Shown here piece by piece: positions 1 to 8,779 of a DNA stretch of 64,000 nucleotides. The DNA comes from Verrucomicrobiota bacterium. GTDB lineage: Bacteria; Verrucomicrobiota; Verrucomicrobiae; Limisphaerales; UBA11358. The stretch spans positions 17,880 to 81,879 of the forward strand of contig JACZKP010000156.1 in NCBI GenBank assembly GCA_014860005.1, read 5' to 3'. The notes below the pieces were generated by a model, which saw only the letters and a program-made list of their open reading frames with translations, did no database searches and had not been told where the DNA came from. A program made the translations under genes and the position numbers. Positions within the stretch are counted from its first letter, which is position 1; the number at the start of each line of letters is the position of its first letter.

Positions 1-1
1 G

Positions 2-277
2 TTTGTGCGGCGGTTCTGCCTGCATGTGCTGCCCGCGCGCTTCGTGAAAATCCGCCACTACGGCCTGTTGGGCAACCGGCAGAAGCAACTCCGGCTGACC
101 CACGCCCGGCAGTTGTTGGGCGCCGCGCTGCCGCCGGAGTCCCAGCCACTGCCGGAACTCCTGCACGCGGCGGCCACGCAACCTGCGGCGGCGTGCTGTC
201 CGTTTTGCCAGCGCCCCGGACTGGTGAAAGTGCGGGAAGTGCCGCCCCGCCCGGTGGCCTTGCTCGATTCGTCATGA
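2..277 (+). CDS. IS91-type transposase, C-terminal end (runs in from the left edge)
   Basis: Only the last 91 codons are in the window and the frame is open at the left edge. The visible stretch RRFCLHVLPARFVKIRHYG is the characteristic C-terminal block of IS91/IS801-type Y2 transposases, which move DNA by rolling-circle transposition. A Cys pair (CCPFC) near the C-terminus fits the small zinc-binding tail usual in the family. The gene ends in TGA at 275-277. A GC-rich perfect hairpin lies 180 bases downstream (459-478) and could belong to the element's end, but I cannot prove this. Whether the element is intact cannot be judged from this window. Confidence 0.8.
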   Translation, partial: FVRRFCLHVLPARFVKIRHYGLLGNRQKQLRLTHARQLLGAALPPESQPLPELLHAAATQPAAACCPFCQRPGLVKVREVPPRPVALLDSS

Positions 278-546
278 ACGCCCCGGCAACATTCCAGCAC
301 CACGCCCCGCTCAACGCGCTGCCCGGCGCGGGCCGGCGCGGTGTTGTCCGGGGTGGCGTCCCAGGCGGCAAAAGCCTCCGCAAGACTGTGCGGGCTCAGG
401 GCGAACCCCGGCCGCCTCACCGTGCCCGCCCGCGCCGCGGCTGTGCCCGGACGTTCGGCCCGGGCGTGGGCGCCCGGGAGGCGGTGGCACGGAATTACTT
501 TGCCCAGTAACTCGGACCGCCCAAGCTCAGCGGCTCAGTTCAACGG
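278..546. other. Non-coding stretch downstream of the IS91 gene
   Basis: No convincing gene. It is very GC-rich and several frames are open only because of composition. It holds one strong hairpin, stem CCCGGGCG/CGCCCGGG at 459-466 and 471-478 with a TGGG loop. IS91 elements carry palindromes at their ends, so this may be part of the origin end of the element (inference). Confidence 0.4.
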
Positions 547-623
547 CAGTGTATCCCGCAGCCCGCCGCTCCGGCCTCCCCACCAAAACCACGCTTGCTC
601 GCGGCGGCCTGCGGGATACACTG
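547..623. repeat. Palindromic REP/MITE-like repeat
   Basis: A 22-base arm at 547-568 (CAGTGTATCCCGCAGCCCGC...) is matched by its reverse complement at 602-623 with one mismatch, around a 33-base centre. This is the size and shape of a short non-autonomous palindromic element. It overlaps the 5' end of the following open frame, so it may have replaced the original start of that gene. Confidence 0.7.
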
Positions 624-1074
624 CTTCAAGATAGGCTGTATTGGTTTGGCCTACGTTCCCAGCAGGGAAATCGCGGCCATCTCTGCCGGGCCGCATGAAG
701 GCTTGTCCTTCCAGGTTCAGTTGCCCAAACGTTCGCATTCTTGGGAGATCGGGCTTTGGCCGTCCACGGGAGGAACGAACATCGGTGACCTTACTGGCAA
801 GCATCTCGTCGCAAAAGTCACCAACGCATCGGATCGAAAGCTCACGCTCTCACTAGGGGTCAGTTCGCCATTCGAGAGGGTGTTAATTGTGCCGTCAGGT
901 CAAACCGTTTTGGTTTGCGATGCCCCGATGGAATCTCTCGCTCAGATTACACGCTTGTTCGGGTGCGACACACATGAACACGGTGTTTCGTTCCAATTGA
1001 AACTCGAATTTCGTCCACCGGTGCAAATCCAAGAGCGGATAACCGTCCGTGCTCGCGGGCGCGACGCTTTGTAA
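595..1074 (+). CDS. Hypothetical protein, possibly 5'-truncated
   Basis: An open frame of 159 codons with no family I recognise. The first 10-15 codons lie inside a palindromic repeat (547-623), so the annotated N-terminus is probably not original. From about residue 25 on, the sequence looks like a real protein: alternating hydrophobic beta-strand-like segments such as KLTLSLGVSSPF and RVLIVPSGQTVLVC, and base composition less extreme than the upstream GC-rich DNA. No signal peptide or membrane segment is seen. It could be the remnant of a longer gene interrupted by the repeat. Confidence 0.4.
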   Translation: MLAAACGIHCFKIGCIGLAYVPSREIAAISAGPHEGLSFQVQLPKRSHSWEIGLWPSTGGTNIGDLTGKHLVAKVTNASDRKLTLSLGVSSPFERVLIVPSGQTVLVCDAPMESLAQITRLFGCDTHEHGVSFQLKLEFRPPVQIQERITVRARGRDAL

Positions 1075-1649
1075 AACGCCAACTGTCCCGCCAAAAGGTG
1101 TGAAGGAATCTAGCGGCGCTCAGGCCGCGCCGGAGCAAGTCGGCCACCCGCGCCTGTGCCGCCGGTCGGCCTGTCACATCGGCTGCTAAAGACTCCGCCT
1201 GACGGCGGGCCAACCGGGAATTAGTGGCCCTCGCCGACTCGCGCCAGAAGCTCTCGCCGGTTCGGGTGCGTTGGTTGCAATCGTGGCGGCTCTGGTACTC
1301 TGCGTCCCGGCCCTACACCACCTTTTGCGGCCGGCGCCAGCGCGAGGCCAAGGCGCATCCTGCATTCGTCATCGTGTTGCACACTTTTAGACAGCATACT
1401 TGCTCGAGCTGGAATCGTAAGGGTTATGGGCGGATGACCGGATTGGCATCGTAGTTTGTGGCTGAATGACCAAGCTCGGATCGTACGCTTGCGACACGTC
1501 CGAGCGTTTTCACCGCTTCCAAGGGGTTCGGGATTATTCACCGCACCGGCGGCGTACGGCTACGCCGCCAGTGGTGGGTTGTGTTCCCGTGAGCAGGACG
1601 CAAAACCGCTTGCGCTCCCCTGCCCCGCTGCTAATGCTCTTGCCAGGTT
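1075..1649. other. Intergenic region upstream of aspC
   Basis: No gene I can support. A short frame around 1190-1390 encodes a hydrophobic run (ALVAIVAALVLCVPALHHLL) without a credible start or a recognisable family, so it may be a decayed gene end. The rest is unstructured to my eye and presumably holds the aspC promoter. Confidence 0.35.
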
Positions 1650-2822
1650 ATGAACTACAAAATCTCGCAACGGGCTGCCTCCCTGACTCCTTCGTTGACG
1701 CTGGCGATTGACTCGAAGGCGAAGCAAATGAAAGCAGAAGGACACGACGTCGTCGGATTCGGTGTCGGCGAGCCGGACTTCGACACCCCGCAACATATAA
1801 AGGACGCCGCAGCCAAGGCGTTGGCGGCCGGCTTCACCAAATACACCCCGGCCGCGGGCATTCCCGAATTGCGCCAGGCCATTGCCGACAAACACAAACG
1901 CGAGAACGGCCTGAACTACAAGCCGTCGCAAATCATCGTTTCCTGCGGCGGCAAACATTCCTGTTACAACGTCTTCATGGCCACCTGCGAGGCGGGCGAT
2001 GAGGTCATCATCCCGGCGCCTTACTGGCTGAGTTATCCCGAGATGGTGAAGCTCGCCGGTGCCACGCCGGTGATCGTGGAAACGACCGACCAGACGGAAT
2101 TCAAGATCACGCCCGCGCAATTGCTCGCCGCGCTCACGCCGCGCACGCGCATCTTTCTGCTCAATTCACCCAGCAACCCGACCGGCAGCGTTTATACGCC
2201 CGGGGAAATCAAGGCCCTCGGCGACATCTGCATCGAGAAAGGTGTGCTGATCATGAGCGATGAGATTTACGAGCATCTGCTCTATGACGGCGCGGTTCAC
2301 CAGAGTGTCGCGAGTTTTTCCCAGCAGCATTACGAACACACCATTCTCGTTCACGGCTTTGCCAAGGCTTGGAGCATGACGGGCTGGCGCCTGGGCTGGA
2401 CGGCTGCGCCAGAGCCTATTGTCAAAGCGATGGACGCCATCCAGAGTCACAGCACGAGCAATCCAACTTCGTTTGCGCAAAAGGGCGGCGTCGTGGCGCT
2501 GACCGGACCGCAGGATCACCTGCCGCAGTGGCTCGCCGAATTCAACCGCCGCCGCGGCTATGCTCATCAGAAACTCAACAGCATCCCCGGCCTCACTTGC
2601 GTGAATGCGAAGGGCGCGTTCTACCTGTTTCCCAACATCTCGCGCACCGGCCTCAAGTCCACGGAGTTTTGCGCCCGCTTGCTCGAAGCGGAAAAAGTCG
2701 CCGCCGTGCCCGGCATCGCTTTTGGTGCGGATGATTACATCCGGCTAAGCTACGCCACCAGCATGGCGAATCTGGAAAAGGGTTGTGAACGGATCGAGAA
2801 ATTCTGCAAGAGCTTGATTTGA
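1650..2822 (+). CDS. aspC: Aspartate aminotransferase (class I PLP-dependent)
   Basis: A 390-residue fold-type I aminotransferase that interconverts aspartate/2-oxoglutarate and oxaloacetate/glutamate in the cytosol. The N-terminal block GVGEPDFDTP, the NSPSNPTG loop at 172-179 and the PLP-lysine block GFAKAWSMTGWRLGW with Lys239 are typical of the Thermus-type (Ib) aspartate aminotransferase group. IRLSYATS near the C-terminus supplies the conserved carboxylate-binding Arg. Length is normal for the family. The ATG is preceded by CAGG at short spacing. It is a monocistronic plus-strand gene facing the end of the minus-strand secretion operon. Prephenate aminotransferase activity is an alternative known in this subgroup and cannot be excluded from sequence. 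Confidence 0.9.
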   Translation: MNYKISQRAASLTPSLTLAIDSKAKQMKAEGHDVVGFGVGEPDFDTPQHIKDAAAKALAAGFTKYTPAAGIPELRQAIADKHKRENGLNYKPSQIIVSCGGKHSCYNVFMATCEAGDEVIIPAPYWLSYPEMVKLAGATPVIVETTDQTEFKITPAQLLAALTPRTRIFLLNSPSNPTGSVYTPGEIKALGDICIEKGVLIMSDEIYEHLLYDGAVHQSVASFSQQHYEHTILVHGFAKAWSMTGWRLGWTAAPEPIVKAMDAIQSHSTSNPTSFAQKGGVVALTGPQDHLPQWLAEFNRRRGYAHQKLNSIPGLTCVNAKGAFYLFPNISRTGLKSTEFCARLLEAEKVAAVPGIAFGADDYIRLSYATSMANLEKGCERIEKFCKSLI

Positions 2823-2843
2823 CCCCGCACCACTACACCGGGT

Positions 2844-4217
2844 TCAAGCGGACTCCACCTCGAAACCCAGTTCACGAAACCGCTGCAACTTGTAGATCAG
2901 CGCCCGCCGGCTGATCCCGAGGGCCAAAGCGGTTTCGGTTCGGTTGTGATGGTGTTGGCGCAACGCCTGAAAAATGGCCTGCCGTTCAACCTCCTCCAGG
3001 CGCAAAGCTTCTGCGGGTTCCAAGGCGGCGGTTTGCGGAGATGTGGCGCGCACCCGGTTGGGAAGGTGATCGGGCACGATGAGTTCGCCGCGCGAAAGCA
3101 ACGCGGCGCGTTCCATGGCGTTGCGCAGTTCGCGGACGTTGCCCGGCCAGGGATAGCGTTTGAGACAATCCGCCACCCCCGAGGAAAAGCGGGCCTGGCC
3201 CTGCGTGAACTCCTCAATGAAGGCATTGGCAATCGGCAGGATGTCTTCCGGGCGTTCGCGCAGCGGCGGGAGGTTGAGTTCGACGACATTCAAGCGGTAG
3301 AACAAGTCTTCACGAAACCGGCCCGCCTTCACCGCTTCTTCCAGATCGCAGTTGGTGGCCGCCAGCATCCGGGCGTTGGTGTGCAGTTCCTTGTTGGAAC
3401 CGACACGATGAAAAGTGCCGTTCTGGGTAACGCGCAGCAGTTTGGCCTGAAGCGGCGGCGACATATCGGCGATTTCGTCCAGAAAAATGGTGCCGTCGTT
3501 GGCTTGCTCAAAGCGGCCCATACGCTGTGCCACGGCGCCGGTGAACGCGCCCTTCTCGTGGCCAAACAATTCACTTTCCAGCAGCGTTTCAGGGATGGCG
3601 GCGCAGTTCACTTTGACCAGCGGCCCGGCCGAACGCGCGCTCCAGGCGTGAATGGCATCCGCCAACACTTCCTTGCCCACACCACTCTCGCCGGTGATGA
3701 GCACGCGGCTTTCGGAATTGGCAATCAACGAAGCGTCGTTGAAGACCGCCCGCATGAGCGGACTTTCGCAAACGACGTGCGGCGGCAACGGTTTGTCGGG
3801 GGCAATTCGGCGCGGGACGGATTTGGCCAGACCCGTGGCCTGCTGAACGGAGATGAGCAGTTCGTCCAGGTCAATGGGCTTGCTAAGGTAATTCAGCGCG
3901 CCATCGCGCATAGCGCCCACGGCTTCGCGCACATCGGCATAGGCAGTGACCAGCAGCACCGGCAGAACGGCATGTTGCTCGCGCGCGCGCCGCAGCGTTT
4001 CCAACCCCGACAGTCCCGGCATGCGCACGTCGGAAATCATCATGCTGATCTCCTGCGTGCGGAGAACTTCGAGCGCCTGTTCGCCGGAGGAAACGGGGAC
4101 GATGTCGAAGCCCTGGCTTTTGAGAAAGGAAAGTAACAGGCTGCGCTGGCTGGCATCGTCATCCACGATCAGGATGCGGGGCGGTTTCACACCGTTCTTG
4201 CGAATTGCGGGCGGCAC
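2844..4217 (-). CDS. NtrC-type sigma-54 response regulator
   Basis: 457 residues in the standard order: receiver domain (about 14-130) with phosphoacceptor Asp63 in ISDVRMPG; sigma-54 AAA+ domain with Walker A GESGVGK at 176-182, the sigma-54 contact loop GAFTGA at 223-228 and Walker B Asp-Glu at 247-248; and a C-terminal Fis-type helix-turn-helix (about 425-450, ALGISRRALIYKLQRF). It should activate sigma-54 promoters when phosphorylated by the histidine kinase encoded just upstream (18-nt gap). It is the last gene of the long secretion operon, which suggests control of secretion or pilus genes, although the target promoters are not visible. Close relatives are called ZraR, AtoC or HydG; the specific name cannot be assigned. 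Confidence 0.9.
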   Translation of the reverse strand: MPPAIRKNGVKPPRILIVDDDASQRSLLLSFLKSQGFDIVPVSSGEQALEVLRTQEISMMISDVRMPGLSGLETLRRAREQHAVLPVLLVTAYADVREAVGAMRDGALNYLSKPIDLDELLISVQQATGLAKSVPRRIAPDKPLPPHVVCESPLMRAVFNDASLIANSESRVLITGESGVGKEVLADAIHAWSARSAGPLVKVNCAAIPETLLESELFGHEKGAFTGAVAQRMGRFEQANDGTIFLDEIADMSPPLQAKLLRVTQNGTFHRVGSNKELHTNARMLAATNCDLEEAVKAGRFREDLFYRLNVVELNLPPLRERPEDILPIANAFIEEFTQGQARFSSGVADCLKRYPWPGNVRELRNAMERAALLSRGELIVPDHLPNRVRATSPQTAALEPAEALRLEEVERQAIFQALRQHHHNRTETALALGISRRALIYKLQRFRELGFEVESA

Positions 4218-4235
4218 GCGGCCACTGTAGCCCGT

Positions 4236-5738
4236 TCAAGCCACGGATTTCAAGTGAGTGATGCGGAAGATTGCGCCGCGCGGTTCGTTGGCGCGACATT
4301 CGATGGCCCAACCGTGGGCCAGCACAATCTGGTGAACCACGGCCAAGCCCAAGCCGGTGCCCTTCTCCTGCGTGGTAACATACGGTTTGAAAATCTCCGC
4401 GCGGCGTTCCGGCGGAACGCCGGGTCCGTTATCGCGCACCTCCAGCACCGCCTCCACGCCGTTTGACTTGGTCGCGGCGATTTCGATTAACCCACCCCGC
4501 GGCACGGCCTGAATCGCATTGAGCAACAGGTTGAAGAGCACCTGCCGGAGCATTTGTTCATCCGCCTCAATTGTAAGCGGCTCACCTTTGACCTGGAACT
4601 GGATGCCCTTTTCTTCCAGGTCGTAATTCAAAGCCCGCGCGACTTCACCCACCACCGCGCCCAGCGCCACGGCGGAGCGGCGGACTTCGCGCGGGCGCGA
4701 GTAGTTGATGAACTCATTTAACTGCGCGGTGACACGGTCAGTTTCCTCGATGATCTCTCCTGTCTTCAGGCGGATTTCGTTGGGCACATCTTCGCGTCGC
4801 GAAATCATGTGGGCCAGTCCGCGCACGATGTTCAGCGGGTTGCGGGTTTCGTGCGCCAAACCGGCGGCGGCGAGATTCATTTCCTTGAGATGCAGATTTT
4901 GCTGACTGGCCAGCGCGAGGCGAACTTCCAGTTCAGAAGTTCGCGTCAGATTCCGCCAAGCCACGGCAAACCCCAGCACCGAAACAGTGGCGAGGATGCC
5001 GATGAGGGAACGCAACCAAAGGTCTTGCTGACAATCCGCGCGCATGGCCTGGGTGGACATGACAATCACAAAGCTATGCACCCCCTGCTTTTGGATCATT
5101 GCGCGAAAGTCCTCCTCAGTCATCCACGGCGGACGGCCAAACCGGGGGCGACCGCCGCCACCATCACCACGCCGACCGAAACGGTTGGTGGAAGAACCCT
5201 CAGATTGCATATCCGGCGGCGGGCCGCGCCGGCCGGGTGGCTCGCGGTCGAAATCAGGCGGCGGCGGACGGTTTGTGTCCGAAGACCGGCCAAAGCCCTG
5301 TCGTGAAAAGACGATTGGCGGGTTCGTACGTTCCGGTTCCCATGCGAGGTCGGCGCCCAGGTCCACAAGATTCATGACGGTTACGATCCCATCGCCCCAA
5401 TGCACGGCGGGGCGCACTTCGAGTCTGGGGATGGAATAGGCGGGAGCGCCTGCGGAAGCCACGACATCGCCGGCAGCGTTCAACATTACCACGCTGTTCA
5501 GTTCGCCGGGATTGACCAGTTCAGCCAAAGCCGATTCGAGCCGTTCCTTGGAGATCAATCCGAAATGCCGTTGGGAGCGCAGCACGACGCCGCAGGTGGT
5601 GGAGATGTCCCGCGCACGGTCCAGCAGCGCGGCCAGGGCGGATTGACGCACGCGCAGATGCTCAGCCACCTGCCAGGCGATGATCAGCGCCCAGACGGCC
5701 AGCAACACCCCATATACCAATCGTCCGCGCAGGCTCAT
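4236..5738 (-). CDS. Membrane sensor histidine kinase (NtrB/ZraS-like)
   Basis: 500 residues. Membrane segments at about 7-24 and 242-261 bracket a periplasmic sensor of about 215 residues. The HisKA box has the phospho-His at 296 (GLAHETRNPLN), followed by a HATPase domain with DNGPGVP and KGTGLGLAVVHQIV. The sensor contains an unusual low-complexity Pro/Gly/Arg-rich stretch (about 148-205) just before the second membrane segment. It pairs with the NtrC-type regulator 18 nt downstream. It lies 37 nt after the secretin gene, at the tail of the secretion operon, so it may monitor envelope or secretion state (inference). Confidence 0.88.
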   Translation of the reverse strand: MSLRGRLVYGVLLAVWALIIAWQVAEHLRVRQSALAALLDRARDISTTCGVVLRSQRHFGLISKERLESALAELVNPGELNSVVMLNAAGDVVASAGAPAYSIPRLEVRPAVHWGDGIVTVMNLVDLGADLAWEPERTNPPIVFSRQGFGRSSDTNRPPPPDFDREPPGRRGPPPDMQSEGSSTNRFGRRGDGGGGRPRFGRPPWMTEEDFRAMIQKQGVHSFVIVMSTQAMRADCQQDLWLRSLIGILATVSVLGFAVAWRNLTRTSELEVRLALASQQNLHLKEMNLAAAGLAHETRNPLNIVRGLAHMISRREDVPNEIRLKTGEIIEETDRVTAQLNEFINYSRPREVRRSAVALGAVVGEVARALNYDLEEKGIQFQVKGEPLTIEADEQMLRQVLFNLLLNAIQAVPRGGLIEIAATKSNGVEAVLEVRDNGPGVPPERRAEIFKPYVTTQEKGTGLGLAVVHQIVLAHGWAIECRANEPRGAIFRITHLKSVA

Positions 5739-5775
5739 GACTTTCGGAAGTTAGCGTGAATGCGACGGCCACCGC

Positions 5776-6966
5776 TCATTCTCTGAAAGTAGGCGGCGCA
5801 TGACTGGGGCTGGGTGGCTGAGCGGGGTTGTCCTGGCCTGCCGGAGCGATGTCGAGATACCGGTTGATTTCTGCTTCGCTAAAAGCCTTGCGCGAGATCT
5901 CCGCCTTGTTCCGCTCGCTGTCGGTGTGCGCCGACATCTCGGTGGGACGGTTGATAATGTAGGGCGTCATGAAAATGAGCAGTTCCTTCTTTTCATCGGC
6001 CGTCTTCTTGTGCTTGAACAGCAGACCCAGCAACGGGATATCACCCAAGATTGGCACTTTTTGCTCCGTCTTCGTCTTCACATTCTGCATCAACCCGCCG
6101 ATGACCACCGTCTGGCCATCGGGTACGACGACCACGGTGTCTGCCGAACGGATGTTGATGATCGGGGCGGAAGGGCTGCCGGCGTTATTTGTGCCGCCCG
6201 TGGCGAAACTGACGGTCGAATCGGAAACAGAGGAAATTTCCGGGGAAACAATCATTTCCACCATGCCGTCGGAGGTGATGAAGGGCGTCACCGTCAAAAT
6301 GATGCCGACACTCTGATAAGTTATGGCGTTGCGCTGATTGCCGAAGCTGTCGAAGGTCACCCCCGAAATGAGGGGCACCTGCTGACCGATGGTGATGGTC
6401 GCTTGCTGATTGTTGCGCGCGAGAATGGAGGGGCGGGAGAGAATCTCGGTCTTGCCCGCACTGGCCAGCGCGGCGATCGTGATGTCGAGGTCCTTGCCCA
6501 ACAAGGTGTAAATTCCGCCAGAAGTGGCGAGATCGAAGGCGGTGGTGGCGGAGTTTTGCAGCCCGTCCGGCGTATTGATTGCACTAACCTTGCTGCCGGA
6601 AATTCTGTGGCGGTAGGTGCCATCCACGCCAATATCTGTGCCTTTCAAATGGGTAGCCTCCATGAACACGCACTTGATGAGCACCTGCGGCGCCGGTCGG
6701 TCCAGTTCACGCACAACCTCCTGGATGTGGGCGGCGGTGTCCTCGTCAGACACGATGATCACGCTGCGCGTCTCCGGATCATAAGTGATGCGCGCCTGAC
6801 CGATGTCGGTGCTGCTCGGGTACGCGGTGGCGGCCCGCGCTGTCCCAGTACGAGCAGCCGCCCCCTGCTGGGCCAGTAGCCCGGCTGGCACCAGGAAACC
6901 GCCCGCCACCAGCCAGCAAACAAGTTGTTTGAGACTTTCGCTTCTGAAGCAATTGTTTTGTCGCAT
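5776..6966 (-). CDS. gspD: Secretin pore protein (C-terminal half of a split GspD/PilQ)
   Basis: 396 residues from the ATG at 6966, preferred over an upstream in-frame start at 7023 because AAGGGGAAATC precedes it and because the longer version would overlap the upstream gene. A signal peptide (QLVCWLVAGGFLVPAGLLAQ) is followed by a short N-domain-like module (about 45-90) and the secretin barrel, including VPLISG, the GQTVVIGGLMQ region and the VPILGDIPLLGLLF signature. It would form the outer-membrane gate. It lacks the multiple N domains of an ordinary GspD; these are on the separate upstream gene (6992-8779). Together the two proteins add up to one full secretin. Confidence 0.87.
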   Translation of the reverse strand: MRQNNCFRSESLKQLVCWLVAGGFLVPAGLLAQQGAAARTGTARAATAYPSSTDIGQARITYDPETRSVIIVSDEDTAAHIQEVVRELDRPAPQVLIKCVFMEATHLKGTDIGVDGTYRHRISGSKVSAINTPDGLQNSATTAFDLATSGGIYTLLGKDLDITIAALASAGKTEILSRPSILARNNQQATITIGQQVPLISGVTFDSFGNQRNAITYQSVGIILTVTPFITSDGMVEMIVSPEISSVSDSTVSFATGGTNNAGSPSAPIINIRSADTVVVVPDGQTVVIGGLMQNVKTKTEQKVPILGDIPLLGLLFKHKKTADEKKELLIFMTPYIINRPTEMSAHTDSERNKAEISRKAFSEAEINRYLDIAPAGQDNPAQPPSPSHAPPTFRE

Positions 6967-6991
6967 ATTCTGATTTCCCCTTGGCCCGATT

Positions 6992-8779
6992 TCAACGGCC
7001 CGTCCGTGTATTGCCGGTACCAAAACCGGTATTGAGGCCGCCCGTCGTGTTACGGTTCTGGAGATTGTTTTGCTGCCGGGTGTTCAACTGGCTGCCGGTC
7101 TGGCGGGTCGTGTTACGGTTGCGATTGACGTTGCTGTTGTTATCCGTGGCAATGACACTCTGCAATTGCTCCACAACTTCCTGCGGATCCCGGTTCTCCA
7201 CCTTGATGACGGTGACCTTCATCTTGCGCGAAGGATCGGAATCCAATTGCTCCACGATGTCCGCAATCTGCGCCATCAAGTTCTGCGCGGCGCTCACAAT
7301 CACCGACCCGGTTCGCGGGTCGGGAACGGCCGTGACCTTTGTCTGCCGCACCTGGCGTGAGTTTTGATCGGTGGTCGTGCCACGATTGTTGGCCATACCG
7401 CCAAGCCCGAAGGGGAAACCGCGTCCCCCCTGGCCACGGTTGCTCTGCTGGGTGGTCGGGTCCGGAAACAGGCTGGTCAGGAGATCGGCCGTTTCCTGCG
7501 GGTCCGCATGGCGCAACCGGAACAACCGCAAATCCATTATGTCATCCACGTCCACATCCATCTGGCTCACCAATTCCACGACCAGAAGCATTTGTTCCTC
7601 CGAGGCGCTCACGACCAGCGAGTTGCTGCGGTCGTCGGCCACCGCGACCACACGCGGCGCAGCCACGCGACCTGCTTGACTGCTGGCGGCATTGTTGTCG
7701 CCACGCCGGGGATCGCCCCCCCCGGGGAATCCGCCGCCGAAGAAGCCGCGAAAGCCGCCCTGCTGCCCCCCGCGGTTGCTGCCCGTATCCGTTTGAAACA
7801 ACTGCGTCACGACCTGCGCCAGCGCGGTCGCATCCGAATACACCAGCGGAAACACCTTCAACGACGAGGAACTCACGCTGGCCGTGTCGAGCGCCTTCAC
7901 CAACTGCACCATGCGGCGAATGTTCGCGCGCGTGTCGGTGATGACGATGGCATTGGCCCCCTGGTTCGGCGTCATGGAAGTGCCGGTGGGCATCAATGGC
8001 TGGAGTGATTGGATCAACTGATTGGCTTCGACGTTGCTGATATAAACGATTTGCGTGACCATGTCCTTGGTAGGCGGGATGTTCGTGTAGCTGTTGCCGG
8101 GAACGCCCGCGATGATTTCGGTGTTGGTCGCATCCACGACATAAATATTCAACAGATTTCCCTCGACGGTGGCAGCGTACCCACTGGACATCAGCGACGT
8201 ATTCAGCAAGCGAATGGCTTCAGTGCGGTTCACGGGTTGGTTGGACCAGACCGTCACGGTGCCTTTAAGGTCCACCTTGGAGTTCGCACTGATGACAAAG
8301 CCGGCGGCGTCGCTCAGGTAATCCAGCACCAGGCTGAGGGGCGCGTTGCGGAAGTTCAGGCGCAAACCGCTCGCGCCATTCGCGGGTTGATTGGCGGAGG
8401 TAGCCGCCAGCAGCGAACCCAGCGAAAGCGCATTGCTCGAAGAACCCATGGTACCGCGCGTGCCCTGACCACGAATTGAGCGCGGTCCTCGCGAATCCTG
8501 GGTTTCAAGGTTTTCGCCCGGCGACAGGTTTGTGCCCTGCATCGCCTGCTGGGCTTCAAGCGCGGCCCGGACCAATTCGGCCACGGCTTCCTCGGAGAAG
8601 CCATTGGTGCCATTCCCGTTTTGCGCCAGGAGTTGTTGCACGATTTCCGCGGGTTCCGGAATGGGCGACTCTTGCTCGTCATTCCCCGGCGCCACGGGTG
8701 GTTGGGTTTGCGCAACGAGCGCGAAGCTCACGGTTATGGCCATGAGGGTAAGGATTGTTTTGAGCATGTGTGTTTTCAT
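6992..8779 (-). CDS. Secretin N-domain protein (N-terminal half of a split GspD)
   Basis: 595 residues with a signal peptide (TILTLMAITVSFALVAQ) and no secretin barrel. From about residue 140 an STN/N0-like module (LRLNFRNAPLSLVLDYLS) is followed by repeated KH-like secretin N1-N3 modules; their recognisable ends include NAIVITDTRANIRRMVQLV, RSNSLVVSASEEQMLLVVEL and GSVIVSAAQNLMAQIADIV. Gly/Asn/Gln-rich linkers separate them, and the C-terminus is an Asn/Arg/Thr-rich tail. It should form the periplasmic vestibule that docks the inner-membrane platform, working with the pore protein encoded next. The start overlaps the stop of the PilP/GspC-like gene (ATGA), implying coupled translation. Confidence 0.82.
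   Translation of the reverse strand: MKTHMLKTILTLMAITVSFALVAQTQPPVAPGNDEQESPIPEPAEIVQQLLAQNGNGTNGFSEEAVAELVRAALEAQQAMQGTNLSPGENLETQDSRGPRSIRGQGTRGTMGSSSNALSLGSLLAATSANQPANGASGLRLNFRNAPLSLVLDYLSDAAGFVISANSKVDLKGTVTVWSNQPVNRTEAIRLLNTSLMSSGYAATVEGNLLNIYVVDATNTEIIAGVPGNSYTNIPPTKDMVTQIVYISNVEANQLIQSLQPLMPTGTSMTPNQGANAIVITDTRANIRRMVQLVKALDTASVSSSSLKVFPLVYSDATALAQVVTQLFQTDTGSNRGGQQGGFRGFFGGGFPGGGDPRRGDNNAASSQAGRVAAPRVVAVADDRSNSLVVSASEEQMLLVVELVSQMDVDVDDIMDLRLFRLRHADPQETADLLTSLFPDPTTQQSNRGQGGRGFPFGLGGMANNRGTTTDQNSRQVRQTKVTAVPDPRTGSVIVSAAQNLMAQIADIVEQLDSDPSRKMKVTVIKVENRDPQEVVEQLQSVIATDNNSNVNRNRNTTRQTGSQLNTRQQNNLQNRNTTGGLNTGFGTGNTRTGR

Noticed and set aside
2946..4136. A 396-codon open frame opposite the NtrC-type regulator
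   Set aside because: It mirrors a well-conserved three-domain protein and has no recognisable family.
5800..6879. A 359-codon open frame opposite the secretin gene
   Set aside because: It is antisense to clear secretin motifs. The His/Gly/Asp-rich composition is that of an antisense shadow.
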